From contig NZ_CP117167.1 of NCBI RefSeq assembly GCF_028596025.1, forward strand, positions 1,922,001-1,986,000: DNA of 64,000 bases, read 5' to 3'. Positions 1 through 9,321 of the stretch are shown here, in pieces. A program made the translations under genes and the position numbers. The notes below the pieces were generated by a model, which was not told the DNA's origin, did no database searches, and worked only from the letters and a program-made list of their open reading frames with translations. The first letter of the stretch is position 1. Every line of letters begins with the position of its first letter. This DNA comes from Mucilaginibacter jinjuensis (GTDB lineage: Bacteria > Bacteroidota > Bacteroidia > Sphingobacteriales > Sphingobacteriaceae).

Positions 1-2107
1 GGCGGGTAAAATATTTGGCGTTAAGGATGTTGTTCATACTTGCGGTGATGTGATAATGCTGCAAAAAGCTGTAGTTAAATGAAGCATCAAACACGTGATA
101 AGCAGGTACCAAACCACTTGCCCCGGTAGGGTTAAATTTGGTGTTGTTGGCATCGCTGTAGTTTTTGCCTACATAACTGTATTGCAATGTGCCGGTAACA
201 TGCTTATTTAAATAAGTTAGGCCTGCACGATCAATCCACTCGGGGGTACCTTCGGCATAGTTGCCCACCAACGAAATATTAGTTGTGCCTTGTGTTATAG
301 AACCACTGGTATAGCGGGCATGATCGTAACTTAAAGAGTTAAACAATCGCAAATCGCTTGGTGATGAGTGGTTAAACGAACGCAGTAAAGAAACTTCGCC
401 AAAAGCCTCAATCCCTTTAGCTACTGCATTACCAATGTTGGTAGTATACAGGTAGGTTTGGTTACTGGTGTTGGTTTCGGTTAGGTTACCTACGCGATTG
501 CCGTAGTACACATAAAAGAAATCCACATCATAGTTAAAGATGTAACCTGCATGGCCGCGGTAACCCAGGTCTGCGCTATAACCTTTACTGTCTTTCAGGT
601 TAGGGTTTATCACCCCTAATTGATCTGCGGGGGTAACGTTGGCATAAATATAAGGGCGGTAAGCCTGCGAAATATTACCATAAAACTGGCTCAATTTTGT
701 AAGTTGATATTGTAAACCTGTACCAAACAGCGGAAAGTTACGGTTTGATTGGTAGTTTACCGGGAAAGTAGCATTCAGGATCACACCGCTCATATCCGTC
801 TTAATACTTTCGTACCTAAAACCCGGTGTAACCGAGAACTTAGAGGTGATGTTGAACACGTTTTCGGCAAATACGGCATAGTTGTCGGTGTGCAAATCCA
901 GATCAATACCGTAGGGTTTTACCAGACTCAGATCGAAATCTGATGCCGTAGTACCGGTGCCTTTTTGGTCGCGGGTAGTGGTTTCTGTAAAGTAACGTAC
1001 GCCTGCGGTGAAGGTACTTTTAAGGTTACCCAGTTGATAGCTATGCAGTAAGCGCGCTTCTGTGGTGAAGCCTTTATAATAATCACGGTCAACCTGGCGT
1101 GGGTTGTAGTTGTCTGTTTTGGTGTTGATGGTATCAGGCACATTGGCATTAGCGATAAACTGTACGCTGTTACGCTGTCCCCAAAGCAGGTGCGAAGTAA
1201 CCTCGAGTTTAGTATTCGGGCTGAAATTGTAGTTGAATATCAGCGCAGGGATATTGATCTCGGGATTAAAGAAGTTACGTGCCCGGGTAGATTGCCTGTT
1301 ATCTGCATCAAACTGCGCATCGGTTAAACCACCTGCAATTTGCTGGCGGTAATTCATCCGCGAAAATTCGAATGTTAAGCTTCCCTGCGGGTTAAACTGG
1401 TATTTTAAGTGCGCATAAAAAGCCTGATAGTTAAATGCAGCATTAGGCCGCCAGCCATCCCCGGTACGGCTGGAGTAATAAGCATAATAGCTCACCTTGC
1501 CGCTTGTGCCGCTAATGGCATTGTAAGAGTTGAAGAACTTGTTCGATCCCGCAGTTTGCTCGCTTTCTACACCGAACTTTTTGGTGCTATCCGGTTCTTT
1601 CATCTTTAAATTCACCATCCCGCCAAACTGACTGCCAAATTGCAAAGCTGCTGAGCCGCGCACGATCTGGATTTCTTGTACACCCTGCATAGGAGGCGTG
1701 TAATGATCTTCGGGGTAGCCAAACATGTCTGAGTTGGTGTTATATCCGTTCTGCCTCATATTGGTCTCTATAGAACGATGGGTGTCTGTGCCCCGAGTGC
1801 CAATGTTGAGTTGGAGACCGGCTCCGTCCATTTCCCAAATGTTTACGCCGGGCACCTGGGCAAATATCATCCGGGCATTATTGGTAGCCAGGTTGGCTTT
1901 GCCATCGGTGGGAGTAATGCTAAAAGTTCTTTTCCCTGCAAAAATATTAGTACCGCTTACATCGGCCAGGTGTTTAATGCGGCTTTCGCGTATCTGTACG
2001 CTATCGAGCGTGATGGTGTCTTTTAACGAATGTTTTTGCGCGCTGGCTGCATGTGCCGTACCGGCCATAAGCAATGCCAAACACGCTTTTTTGTATAAGT
2101 GTTGCAT
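1..2107 (-). CDS. TonB-dependent receptor, FecA-like (3' end outside window)
   Basis: Outer-membrane receptor that would import a ferric chelate using TonB energy. Translating the minus strand from the ATG at 2107 gives about 702 codons without a stop, so the C-terminus lies beyond position 1. Residues 1-24 form a signal peptide ending near ASAQ. A plug domain follows directly (VPGVNIWEMDG, then NIGTRGTDTHRS, then QIVRGSAALQFGSQFGGMVN), and the rest consists of beta-barrel strands rich in aromatic residues. No N-terminal carboxypeptidase-like or SusC-type extension is present, which points to a siderophore or ferric dicitrate (FecA) type receptor rather than a SusC glycan porin. The ligand is inferred only from this resemblance. 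The gene on its 5' side (2208-2759) has the same orientation with a 100-bp gap and may be cotranscribed. Confidence 0.87.
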   Translation of the reverse strand, partial: MQHLYKKACLALLMAGTAHAASAQKHSLKDTITLDSVQIRESRIKHLADVSGTNIFAGKRTFSITPTDGKANLATNNARMIFAQVPGVNIWEMDGAGLQLNIGTRGTDTHRSIETNMRQNGYNTNSDMFGYPEDHYTPPMQGVQEIQIVRGSAALQFGSQFGGMVNLKMKEPDSTKKFGVESEQTAGSNKFFNSYNAISGTSGKVSYYAYYSSRTGDGWRPNAAFNYQAFYAHLKYQFNPQGSLTFEFSRMNYRQQIAGGLTDAQFDADNRQSTRARNFFNPEINIPALIFNYNFSPNTKLEVTSHLLWGQRNSVQFIANANVPDTINTKTDNYNPRQVDRDYYKGFTTEARLLHSYQLGNLKSTFTAGVRYFTETTTRDQKGTGTTASDFDLSLVKPYGIDLDLHTDNYAVFAENVFNITSKFSVTPGFRYESIKTDMSGVILNATFPVNYQSNRNFPLFGTGLQYQLTKLSQFYGNISQAYRPYIYANVTPADQLGVINPNLKDSKGYSADLGYRGHAGYIFNYDVDFFYVYYGNRVGNLTETNTSNQTYLYTTNIGNAVAKGIEAFGEVSLLRSFNHSSPSDLRLFNSLSYDHARYTSGSITQGTTNISLVGNYAEGTPEWIDRAGLTYLNKHVTGTLQYSYVGKNYSDANNTKFNPTGASGLVPAYHVFDASFNYSFLQHYHITASMNNILNAKYFTR

Positions 2108-2207
2108 GTAATGTTGTCTTTAAAAAAATGAAAATATACACAGGCACTATAGCGATGCTACAGCAGGTATTTAACCGATTTGCCTGTTTAGAAAAAAATG
2201 GGATGTT

Positions 2208-2759
2208 TTAGGAAAGCAACATTTCCGGAGGCGGGCTTAATATATCTATGTGAGATATAACCGGCTTTACGTTTAACCTGGCGGGTACAGGCTTAATAAT
2301 AGCTACAGAAGGCAATAATTTAACCGTTGCGGTTAAGGGTATGTATTTAAACATAGCTATATTTTTTAATGGTATAGCTTGTTTTTTTGCGTTTAAAGGG
2401 GCTTCGCTTACTTCGCGGGCATAAATAATATTGGCGTTTATTAAGCGGGTGGTTTTATAATTTGGTACGCACATTACAAAAAGTGTATCGCGCGTCATTC
2501 TCAGTTTTACGTAATTGTACCAATTTTCCTGTAGTTGAATGGTGCCGCTAATGCGTTCGTAACTATTCCAGTTGGTAATTTTGGGTAGGTTTACCGGGAT
2601 CTTAATCTCCACCAAATCTGATGCCTTGTAAAGGTTTTTGCTGATCTGCTCTTCGTTAAATTTATTGGATTGGTAAATGAAATACTGAAACAATACCATA
2701 TACCCACCCAAATTATACAGGTGTATACTTAATAAAGTTATGGCAATAAGTTTCTTCAA
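2208..2759 (-). CDS. hypothetical small secreted or membrane-anchored protein
   Basis: 183-residue protein of no family I can name. Residues 5-28 are a hydrophobic helix (signal peptide or anchor); the remainder is mostly beta-type, with many Lys, Ile and Pro (a KIPVNLPKI run near residue 53), and ends in a Pro-rich tail, SPPPEMLLS. It lies upstream of and in line with the FecA-like receptor, so it may be an accessory protein of that transport locus. This is context only; no catalytic motif is visible. Confidence 0.6.
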   Translation of the reverse strand: MKKLIAITLLSIHLYNLGGYMVLFQYFIYQSNKFNEEQISKNLYKASDLVEIKIPVNLPKITNWNSYERISGTIQLQENWYNYVKLRMTRDTLFVMCVPNYKTTRLINANIIYAREVSEAPLNAKKQAIPLKNIAMFKYIPLTATVKLLPSVAIIKPVPARLNVKPVISHIDILSPPPEMLLS

Positions 2760-2834
2760 TGGGTTTATGAAGCAATATTATCGAAAATATGTCAGCAAGA
2801 CAAGTGTAATTTATACGGATTCTAAATAAAAACA

Positions 2835-2860
2835 AAAGGCCCCGAATTACCGGGGCCTTT
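2835..2860 (-). terminator. Rho-independent-type hairpin after the endonuclease gene
   Basis: A perfect 10-bp stem (AAAGGCCCCG / CGGGGCCTTT) with a 6-nt loop lies 26 bp beyond the stop codon of the minus-strand endonuclease, followed on that strand by T-rich sequence. It probably ends that transcript. Confidence 0.8.
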
Positions 2861-2885
2861 GCATGTACACAATTAAAATTAATTA

Positions 2886-4271
2886 CTATTGATTATCTAC
2901 TTTGGTTTCAACTGCATCCTGAACCGATTGAGGTAATGCCGATAACAGATTGTAGCCTGTTGCTGCCTCAATGCTGCGTACGGTGCATTTGTACTGGGTC
3001 CAGTCAGAGCTAATGGTATTAATGTTTGGTGTATTAACCGCAATTACACGGGTAGTGCTGGTAATACGGGCTAAATCGCCATTGCCGTTAGGGATAACTA
3101 CAGCCACTTTCCAGATGTTTGATGGCACATTAACATTGCCGCTGTTGATGGTAGTAGCTGTACCGCTTGAGCCTGTACCGCCGCTGCCATAGCTGCCCAT
3201 TACAATATAAACCTCGTTACCGGCAGTAACCAGTCCGCGCAGGTAATTTTCAAGGTTAGCCCAGGTTTGCTCATTGTTGTTTGGTGCCTGCGGGATCATA
3301 TTATCCATCAGGAATGTAGCCTGGTTAGCCGCCAGGGTAGAAGTACGATCGGCAGATGGACAGTTATGGCCACGATCGAAACCTGAACCCGAGTAGCTTG
3401 TTGCGCCAACTTCGTACCAACCAGATGGAAGGTTAGTATCAGCCCTGAAATCATCAGAACGATCTGTTGAACCTAATGAAGTGCTGCCAACGTACCAGCT
3501 TACCCAGTTAGGCTCGCCTTTAGTGCGGTTGTAGCTCTCGATGTAATAAGTTTGGTCGTACAAATAGTTGTTAGGATTAGATACACTTGCTGTGGCACCG
3601 CTTGGATTACCTAAAAGCATGTTGGTGTTATCTCCTGTTGTACCGCCCGAACCGCCTGTACCGCCACCGCCGGTAGAACCGCTATCGTAGCTGTTAACCG
3701 TGAATTCATCAATATTGATACGGTTAGTGCCACCCGTAGTTTTACGGATCTGGAAACGAAGCGTACCCGCTGTGTTAACTGTAAATGTAGCCGTAGCCAG
3801 CGTAGTGCTTGATGCCGTGATGCTGGTAGTACCTACTTGTGTATAAGTGCTGCCGCTGTTTGATGAAACCCATAACTGGAAGGCCGATGAGCCATCGGTA
3901 CCATAAGTTGCATATTTAACTGTAACGGTTGATGCACCTGTGATAACGTTGAAGTTCATACCCAGGATACCTGTGTTGCGGATCCGTACTGATTGTGAAC
4001 CAACTTTGGCATCTGAAGTGCTGTTGCCGATCAAAGCATCGTTCATATCCCATGAGCCACTGCTTAATGTTACATTGGCATCTGCGTAGCCTGTTTTGCT
4101 GCCCGACTCAAAACCCTCATCAAAAGTTTGGGTAATGGTGTTGGTTGTTTTAACCGAAGCGCCGTTAATTGCCAGATCTTGCGGAACCGATGCTTTCTCA
4201 TCCTTACGACAAGATGCCAGGAACACTGTAATGGCAAGTGCGGGGTAGATTAAATGTCTGAATTTTTTCAT
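2886..4271 (-). CDS. secreted lipoprotein DNA/RNA non-specific endonuclease
   Basis: Sugar-nonspecific nuclease of the NUC1/EndA family, probably outside the cytoplasm and used for nutrient scavenging or DNA clearance. From the ATG at 4271 the protein begins MKKFRHLIYP and has a lipobox ending LASC. Residues about 40-190 form a Ser/Thr-rich beta-sandwich-like domain (FDEGFESGSKTGY start), followed by a Gly/Thr linker and the nuclease domain. The nuclease domain has the DRGH signature (general-base His) and, about 25 residues later, MDNMIPQAP, whose Asn normally binds Mg2+. A GTG 21 bases upstream could extend the frame, but the ATG places the signal peptide correctly. The fused N-terminal adhesion-like domain is the unusual part. 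Confidence 0.88.
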   Translation of the reverse strand: MKKFRHLIYPALAITVFLASCRKDEKASVPQDLAINGASVKTTNTITQTFDEGFESGSKTGYADANVTLSSGSWDMNDALIGNSTSDAKVGSQSVRIRNTGILGMNFNVITGASTVTVKYATYGTDGSSAFQLWVSSNSGSTYTQVGTTSITASSTTLATATFTVNTAGTLRFQIRKTTGGTNRINIDEFTVNSYDSGSTGGGGTGGSGGTTGDNTNMLLGNPSGATASVSNPNNYLYDQTYYIESYNRTKGEPNWVSWYVGSTSLGSTDRSDDFRADTNLPSGWYEVGATSYSGSGFDRGHNCPSADRTSTLAANQATFLMDNMIPQAPNNNEQTWANLENYLRGLVTAGNEVYIVMGSYGSGGTGSSGTATTINSGNVNVPSNIWKVAVVIPNGNGDLARITSTTRVIAVNTPNINTISSDWTQYKCTVRSIEAATGYNLLSALPQSVQDAVETKVDNQ

Positions 4272-4510
4272 GTGTTTTATTTGAGTGAGCACATGTTTAC
4301 GCAGACCTAACAGCTTGGTTGTTAAGATAATGTTAAGTTGTTAAAATGTTTAGGGAGGGGGATAAAGTGAAAGGTTATTTAGATAGTTTGATTATCGAAT
4401 ACACATTGAAGCTTGCCTTTTATATTTTAAATTGTCGCCACATTTTGTCACCTTTACGGTGTTTTTTAGAAGCAAAAACGGCTTCAATATTCTTTAAATA
4501 CAGATTATAT

Positions 4511-4921
4511 ATGCAATACTGGCTCGTAAAATCAGAACCATTTAAATACAGTTGGGAAAAATTTAATCAGGATGGCCGTACCTTTTGGGATGGTGTACGC
4601 AATTACCAGGCGCGTAACAACCTGCGTGAGATGAAAGAGGGGGATTTGGTGCTGTTTTACCACAGTAATGAGGGTAAAGAGATTGTGGGTATTGCCAAAG
4701 TAGTTAAAGAAGCCTACCAGGATCCAACCACTGATGATAAGAACTGGGTAGTGGTTGATCTTTCTCCGGTAGAAACCCTTAAAGTACCCGTTACCTTAGA
4801 AACCATCAAAGCCGATGAACAACTCCAGAATGTTGGCTTAGTGCGTCAGGGACGCCTCTCTGTAATGGGTATGAAACAGGAAGAGTTTGACAGAATTGTG
4901 GAGCTGGGCTCGGGAGAATAA
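4511..4921 (+). CDS. EVE domain-containing protein
   Basis: 136-residue single-domain protein of the EVE (thymocyte nuclear protein 1 / PUA-like) family, which binds modified bases in nucleic acids. The chosen start gives MQYWLVKSEPFKYSWEKF, the conserved EVE opening. It continues with WDGVRNYQARNNL and MKEGDLVLFYHSNEGKEIVGIAKV, the beta strands that form the ligand pocket, and then the proline-rich strand of the family. The frame is open upstream to 4346, but that part shows no homology-like features. The gene stands alone, convergent with the thioesterase gene and separated from it by a palindromic repeat. Confidence 0.9.
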   Translation: MQYWLVKSEPFKYSWEKFNQDGRTFWDGVRNYQARNNLREMKEGDLVLFYHSNEGKEIVGIAKVVKEAYQDPTTDDKNWVVVDLSPVETLKVPVTLETIKADEQLQNVGLVRQGRLSVMGMKQEEFDRIVELGSGE

Positions 4922-4990
4922 TATTGGACAGAAGGACAATAGACCCTCTCTCTTGGAAAAAGGATGAAAGACTTTATTCAAATAATATGG

Positions 4991-5076
4991 TTGTCATTGC
5001 GAGGTACGAAGCAATCTCGTCGTAGGCTTCTACGATCTGTATAGCTACGAGATTGCTTCGTACCTCGCAATGACAA
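4991..5076. repeat. REP-like palindrome, GTCATTGCGAG family, copy 1
   Basis: A perfect 30-bp inverted repeat (4991-5020 with 5047-5076) whose outer ends read TTGTCATTGCGAGG and CCTCGCAATGACAA, separated by 26 bp. It lies between two convergent genes and can form a long hairpin. Related copies occur at 20775, 25962, 35351 and 36592. Confidence 0.9.
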
Positions 5077-5120
5077 AATATATTACATCCGAAATCTAAA
5101 ATCCGATATCTGAAATGCCT

Positions 5121-5648
5121 CTACGCTTCTTTCTGACTCTCCATAAACAATGCTTTAAGCTCTGTCGCATCATCAGGCTGCATTTTACCACCTAAAATTA
5201 AACGTAACTGTCTGCGACGAAGTGCGCCATCATACAACTTCTGCTCGTGTTCAGTTTCCGGAGCGAGTTCGGGAACGTTTATGGTGTTGCCGGCTTTGTC
5301 GATAGCTACAAAAGTATAATAGGCCTCGTTGCTTTTAATTTTAGTGCCCGATGGCAGGTCTTGTGCCCAAACATCAAGCCTTACTTCAACAGAGGTATTA
5401 AAGCCACGGGTAACCTTGCCTTCAATTTTTACGGCATCACCCAGTTTAATGGGGTGTTTAAAAGATACGTTATCAACAGAGGCTGTTACCACCACGTGTC
5501 CGCAGTGTTTCTGAGCAGCCATGGCGGCGCAAATATCCATCCAGTACAGTAAACGGCCACCCATCAGGTTGCCAAAGGTGTTGGTATCATTGGGTAACAC
5601 CAGTTCATTCATGATGGTATAGCTCTCTGCGGATGTCTTTTTTAGCAT
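5121..5648 (-). CDS. acyl-CoA thioesterase (hotdog fold, YciA/BFIT type)
   Basis: 175-residue thioesterase that hydrolyses acyl-CoA to free acid and CoA in the cytoplasm. A single hotdog domain is visible: NTFGNLMGGRLLYWMD, with the catalytic-region Asn/Asp around the central helix, then VVTASVDNVSFKHPIKLGD and SNEAYYTFVAID, followed by a charged C-terminal helix. The length fits single-domain acyl-CoA hydrolases. A TAnnTTTG box (minus strand, 5653-5660) sits only 4 nt before the ATG, which suggests a transcript with almost no leader or use of the internal Met at residue 13. Confidence 0.9.
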   Translation of the reverse strand: MLKKTSAESYTIMNELVLPNDTNTFGNLMGGRLLYWMDICAAMAAQKHCGHVVVTASVDNVSFKHPIKLGDAVKIEGKVTRGFNTSVEVRLDVWAQDLPSGTKIKSNEAYYTFVAIDKAGNTINVPELAPETEHEQKLYDGALRRRQLRLILGGKMQPDDATELKALFMESQKEA

Positions 5649-5652
5649 GCCG

Positions 5653-5660
5653 CAAATATA
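5653..5660 (-). promoter_or_regulatory. -7 box TATATTTG of the thioesterase gene
   Basis: Matches the Bacteroidota -7 consensus TAnnTTTG on the minus strand, 4 nt ahead of the ATG at 5648. No convincing -33 element was found at the usual spacing. Confidence 0.5.
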
Positions 5661-5756
5661 GGGAGAGTTAATGATAGAATGAGTGGATTAGAGAATGATA
5701 GAATTGATCTAAGTAAATGAGAAAACTTAATCAACTATTAAATCTAATCAACCTTC

Positions 5757-5900
5757 TCACTTCTTAGCCATTGCTTCGCGGGTAGTTTTGCCGTCTTTAA
5801 TTCCCATTTTAACGATGTCTTTACCGAAGTGGTAAATGAAAGGCATCGATACTAAAATAAGTGTCGCAAGTTTAGTTTTGTAAGTCTGTGGCTTTTGCAT
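5757..5900 (-). CDS. small hypothetical protein (47 aa)
   Basis: Short reading frame from the ATG at 5900: MQKPQTYKTKLATLILVSMP, then FIYHFGKDIVKMG, ending in a Lys-rich tail with REAMAKK. Residues about 11-24 are hydrophobic, so it could be a short membrane-associated protein. It has the same orientation as the DUF5103 gene upstream (50-bp gap) and could be its last cistron. Composition and stop placement look coding; function unknown. Confidence 0.55.
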   Translation of the reverse strand: MQKPQTYKTKLATLILVSMPFIYHFGKDIVKMGIKDGKTTREAMAKK

Positions 5901-5950
5901 ATCGTGAAATTATAGTGTTAAATATATTAACTATCATTCACAATTAAAAA

Positions 5951-7240
5951 TTATCGCTTCGTAGTGTTCAACAATCTGTAGCCAACCAGCTCTTCCCAGC
6001 GGGCACCGGGTGGGCGGTAATATACCAATATCTGGTAGTCGTTTTCTGTCTCGAAATGGTTGCCTTCGAGTGTGGTATAATCGGCTTTACCTGTGCGATC
6101 AACCATCACATATTGGTAATCGTATATACCTTGTTTAAGTAATGTGTTAAAGAAGTATCTGCCTTTCACCGCATCAAAATCCATCTTACTGCGCCGGTCT
6201 AAAACATAGTCGTTAAACTTGCCAACTACGTAAACTGAGTTATCGGCAGTAGCTCCGGGGATACCGAGGTTGAAGTAAATCTGTGCATAATCGGCATCAA
6301 TTTTAGGGTCGCTGCCTTCCTGGTTACGCACGTAAAAGTTACCGTTATTGTCGTAGGTAAACAGGTAATTCTCCTGGTCGCGGCTACGGTCGGCTAGGAG
6401 TAGCACTGTATTGGCTGTGTCGCGGAAAATGCGCGCAATACGTTCCGAATTTAACCTTAACGAGCGCGTATCCACGTGGCGGTACTCATTACCTCCCGGG
6501 AAATCATTGATAGAGATATCACTATATTCTAAAGAAGTTCCCCTGATGAAAGTCGGGCGACTATTTAACTGTGCAGTTTCACTACGGGCATTTTGCATCA
6601 GTAGTACACGAATATCGCTGTAAGGATTTTGAACCACCATGCCGCTAAAATTAACCTGGAAGTTAATCTTCTGGTTGGTTTGGCGCAGGGAAACATCGTT
6701 CGATGGCACAATCTGCGCCAGCACATTAGCACGGGTGTTTACCACGTAAAAGCGGCGGGTTAGTATTGGATTATTGAAATCGCCATTCTCATAAACCTTT
6801 AGCAGATAGTTGCCGGATATTTTGGGCGCTATATTACGGTTAGGAAATGTAAGCTCGTAATGCACATACTTTTGAATAGTGCTAACCGAATAACGATAAT
6901 CCAGGATCCGGTCTTCTGTAAACGACTGCAGGTACTCGGTAGGGGATATGCGCGATGGGTTCCACTGGGCATCGCAATGCTCTATGGTGTAATTATAGGT
7001 GCGGGTGTTACTGCCTAATTCATCAAAAGTGAGCAGCAGCTGATCATTAGAGTTAAGGTTAATGACCGGGAACGCACCTTCTTTAGTAGCATTGTAAAAC
7101 TGGACAGTTTTAATGCTCGGTTTGTAAACGCGATTGTCGTAGACAAATTGACCAAAGGACTTTTGGACGAAGGATGAAAGACAAAAGACTATCGAAATAC
7201 TAAATAGCAAACTCTTCATCCTTTGTCTTTTATCCATCAT
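5951..7240 (-). CDS. DUF5103 / type IX secretion system plug-like protein
   Basis: 429-residue exported protein matching the DUF5103 family, whose characterised member (PlugP) plugs the SprA translocon of the type IX secretion system. A signal peptide (LLFSISIVFCLSSFVQKSFG) follows the second possible start, an ATG at 7219. Recognisable stretches are KTVQFYNATKEGAFPVI and NYTIEHCDAQWNPS near the N-terminus, and GNHFETENDYQILVYYRPPG near the C-terminus. The length is usual for the family. It starts 10 bp after the stop of the ABC-F gene. Either start is possible; the longer one adds MMDKRQR. The role in secretion is inferred from family membership. Confidence 0.82.
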   Translation of the reverse strand: MMDKRQRMKSLLFSISIVFCLSSFVQKSFGQFVYDNRVYKPSIKTVQFYNATKEGAFPVINLNSNDQLLLTFDELGSNTRTYNYTIEHCDAQWNPSRISPTEYLQSFTEDRILDYRYSVSTIQKYVHYELTFPNRNIAPKISGNYLLKVYENGDFNNPILTRRFYVVNTRANVLAQIVPSNDVSLRQTNQKINFQVNFSGMVVQNPYSDIRVLLMQNARSETAQLNSRPTFIRGTSLEYSDISINDFPGGNEYRHVDTRSLRLNSERIARIFRDTANTVLLLADRSRDQENYLFTYDNNGNFYVRNQEGSDPKIDADYAQIYFNLGIPGATADNSVYVVGKFNDYVLDRRSKMDFDAVKGRYFFNTLLKQGIYDYQYVMVDRTGKADYTTLEGNHFETENDYQILVYYRPPGARWEELVGYRLLNTTKR

Positions 7241-7250
7241 CTATATTCTA

Positions 7251-9176
7251 TTATGCTTCCAGTTCTAAAATTTGTTCAGCCAGGGTTTCCCATTGCTGCT
7301 GTACTTGTTTTAGCTGGTTTTGCTTTTGTTTGTACTGTGTGTTGGTATCGTTCAGCCTGCTTTTATCATTGTACACCTGCGGATCGGCCAGTTTAGTTTC
7401 CAGTTGATTCACTTCTTTTTCAAGCGTGGTGATTTGCTCTTCCATTTTCTGAAGATCGCTGTTCAGTTTTTTGATCTGCTTAGCTTTATCATCAGATGGA
7501 GCTTGTTGCTTAGCCGGAGCGGCTTCTTTTTTCTCTTCCTTTTTAGGTTGAGGAGCAGCGGCGGCTTTAGGTTCTAACTTGCGTTTAGAGTTCCATTCTT
7601 CGTATTCGGCATAAGTACCCGGGTATTCTTTGATCTTTTGATCCTCGATGTACCAGATCTTATTGGCAATATTATCAAGGAAGTAACGATCGTGAGATAC
7701 GGCTATGAAAGTACCTTCGTATTGCTGTAAGGCCTGGATCAGGATGTTTACCGAAGCCATGTCCAGGTGGTTGGTAGGCTCATCCAGTATTAGGAAGTTA
7801 GCATCGGCAGTAAGGGCTTTAGCAAGCGCCACACGCGATTTTTCACCTCCCGAAAGTACTTTGATCTTCTTAAACACATCGTCGCCTGTAAACAGGAAGC
7901 TACCTAAAATAGAGCGAAGCTCAGTATCTGTATGTTTAGGGGCGAAGGTTTGCAGCTCGGTCAGGATCTCGTTATCTAAGTGTAACGACTCCAACTGGTG
8001 CTGCGCAAAGAAAGTTTTGGTTACATTATAACCTGTTTCGGCCTTACCTGTAAAATCGAAATCGGCACCCGCTACTATACGTAACAGAGTAGATTTACCT
8101 TTACCGTTGGCACCAATCAGGGCAATTTTATCGCCTTTCTCAATAACCGCTTCGGTATCATTTAAGATCGAAAGATTAGGATAGCTTTTGCTTAAGTGCT
8201 CGATGTTAAACACTGCACGGCCAGATTGCTTCGAAAACCTGAATTTGAAGTTTACCGATGGGTTATCATCATCCACATCATCAATACGCTCCATTTTATC
8301 GAGCATTTTGATACGCGATTGTGCCATTTTAGCCTTTGATGCCTTGGCACGGAAACGCTCAATCAGTTTTTCTTCCTGCTTTATTTTCGATTGCTGGTTT
8401 TTAAACTCGCCACGCTGAATCTCTTCGCGCAGGGCTTTCTCTTCCAGGTAGAAGGTATAGTTACCTGCGTAAACTGTCAGTTTGCCTTTGCGCGATTCAA
8501 CAGTACGGTTGATAACTTTATCAAGGAACCATCTATCGTGCGATACAATAACAACCGCGCCTTCAAAAGCTTTCAGGTAATCTTCCAGCCATTGGATAGA
8601 TGGTAAGTCCAGGTGATTGGTAGGCTCATCCAGTAAAAGGATGTCTGGTGCCTGTAAAAGTATCTTGGCCAGCATTACACGCATCCGCCATCCTCCCGAA
8701 AACTCGGCAAGCTTGCGGTGGGTTTGTTCTTCAGTAAAGCCCAAACCGGCTAATATTTCGTGTGCTTTATATTCAATGTTGTAGCCATCAAGCGTTTCAA
8801 ACTCGTGTTGTTTGTCGCTCAATTTGTTCAGTAATTCTTCGCTGTAATCTGTTTCCAGCTTTTTAAGCAGGTTCTCTATTTCGGTATGCAGCTCATTTTG
8901 GCGGGCAAAAGCCTCCATGGCTACGTGCAGGATAGATTTGTCAGAAGCGTAAGAAAGCAAATCTTGGTTTAAATAACCTATGGTAAGTTCTTTGGATTTG
9001 GATACGGTGCCTGATGTAGGGGAGTAGTCGCCCACTATAATTTTGAGAAGCGTGGTTTTACCGGTTCCATTAGCACCAATAAGGCCAATTTTCTCTCCCG
9101 GTTTTATATGCCAGTTAGCTTCATCATATAAGGCTCTTGCACCAATCTCGAACGTAAGGTTATTTATAGCAATCAT
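7251..9176 (-). CDS. ABC-F family ATPase (Uup/YheS-like)
   Basis: 641-residue soluble duplicated ABC ATPase of the ABC-F group, which acts on the ribosome rather than in transport. The first cassette has Walker A GANGTGKTT, signature FSGGWRMR and Walker B LLLDEPTNHLD; the second has GANGKGKST, LSGGEKSR and LILDEPTNHLD. The linker (residues about 245-320) is charged and helical (RAKASKAKMAQSRIK). A C-terminal extension with Ala/Pro/Lys and then a coiled coil (residues about 555-640) resembles the DNA-binding tail of Uup. No transmembrane segment is present. A TATCTTTG box lies 7 nt ahead of the ATG. Confidence 0.93.
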   Translation of the reverse strand: MIAINNLTFEIGARALYDEANWHIKPGEKIGLIGANGTGKTTLLKIIVGDYSPTSGTVSKSKELTIGYLNQDLLSYASDKSILHVAMEAFARQNELHTEIENLLKKLETDYSEELLNKLSDKQHEFETLDGYNIEYKAHEILAGLGFTEEQTHRKLAEFSGGWRMRVMLAKILLQAPDILLLDEPTNHLDLPSIQWLEDYLKAFEGAVVIVSHDRWFLDKVINRTVESRKGKLTVYAGNYTFYLEEKALREEIQRGEFKNQQSKIKQEEKLIERFRAKASKAKMAQSRIKMLDKMERIDDVDDDNPSVNFKFRFSKQSGRAVFNIEHLSKSYPNLSILNDTEAVIEKGDKIALIGANGKGKSTLLRIVAGADFDFTGKAETGYNVTKTFFAQHQLESLHLDNEILTELQTFAPKHTDTELRSILGSFLFTGDDVFKKIKVLSGGEKSRVALAKALTADANFLILDEPTNHLDMASVNILIQALQQYEGTFIAVSHDRYFLDNIANKIWYIEDQKIKEYPGTYAEYEEWNSKRKLEPKAAAAPQPKKEEKKEAAPAKQQAPSDDKAKQIKKLNSDLQKMEEQITTLEKEVNQLETKLADPQVYNDKSRLNDTNTQYKQKQNQLKQVQQQWETLAEQILELEA

Positions 9177-9183
9177 TTAGGCG

Positions 9184-9191
9184 CAAAGATA
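9184..9191 (-). promoter_or_regulatory. -7 box TATCTTTG of the ABC-F gene
   Basis: TAnnTTTG match on the minus strand, 7 nt upstream of the ATG at 9176, implying a very short or absent leader. No good -33 match at 19 bp. Confidence 0.5.
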
Positions 9192-9203
9192 CCGTTTTAA
9201 GAC

Positions 9204-9317
9204 GAAAGGATGAAGGACAAAGGAGAAAGGATAACACTCAGCTGACTAAGCTTTTATCATCTTTCATGTCTTTAATCGTTGTAATTTCCTTTCTCCTTTG
9301 TCCTTTCGTCCTTTCTC
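9204..9317. repeat. imperfect palindrome of GAAAGGA/TCCTTTC words
   Basis: Left arm 9204-9231 (GAAAGGATGAAGGACAAAGG core) pairs with right arm 9287-9317 (CCTTTGTCCTTTCGTCC core). It fills the gap between the SGNH hydrolase and ABC-F genes. A related purine-rich word occurs around 7150-7230 at the start of the DUF5103 gene. Confidence 0.6.
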
Positions 9318-9321
9318 CTTC

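Noticed and set aside
4346..4510. N-terminal extension of the EVE-domain gene
   Set aside because: The open frame exists, but the residues resemble no domain; the family start is at 4511.
9204..9317. Regulatory operator of the ABC-F gene
   Set aside because: The purine-rich palindromic words recur elsewhere in the window and look like repeats rather than a specific site.
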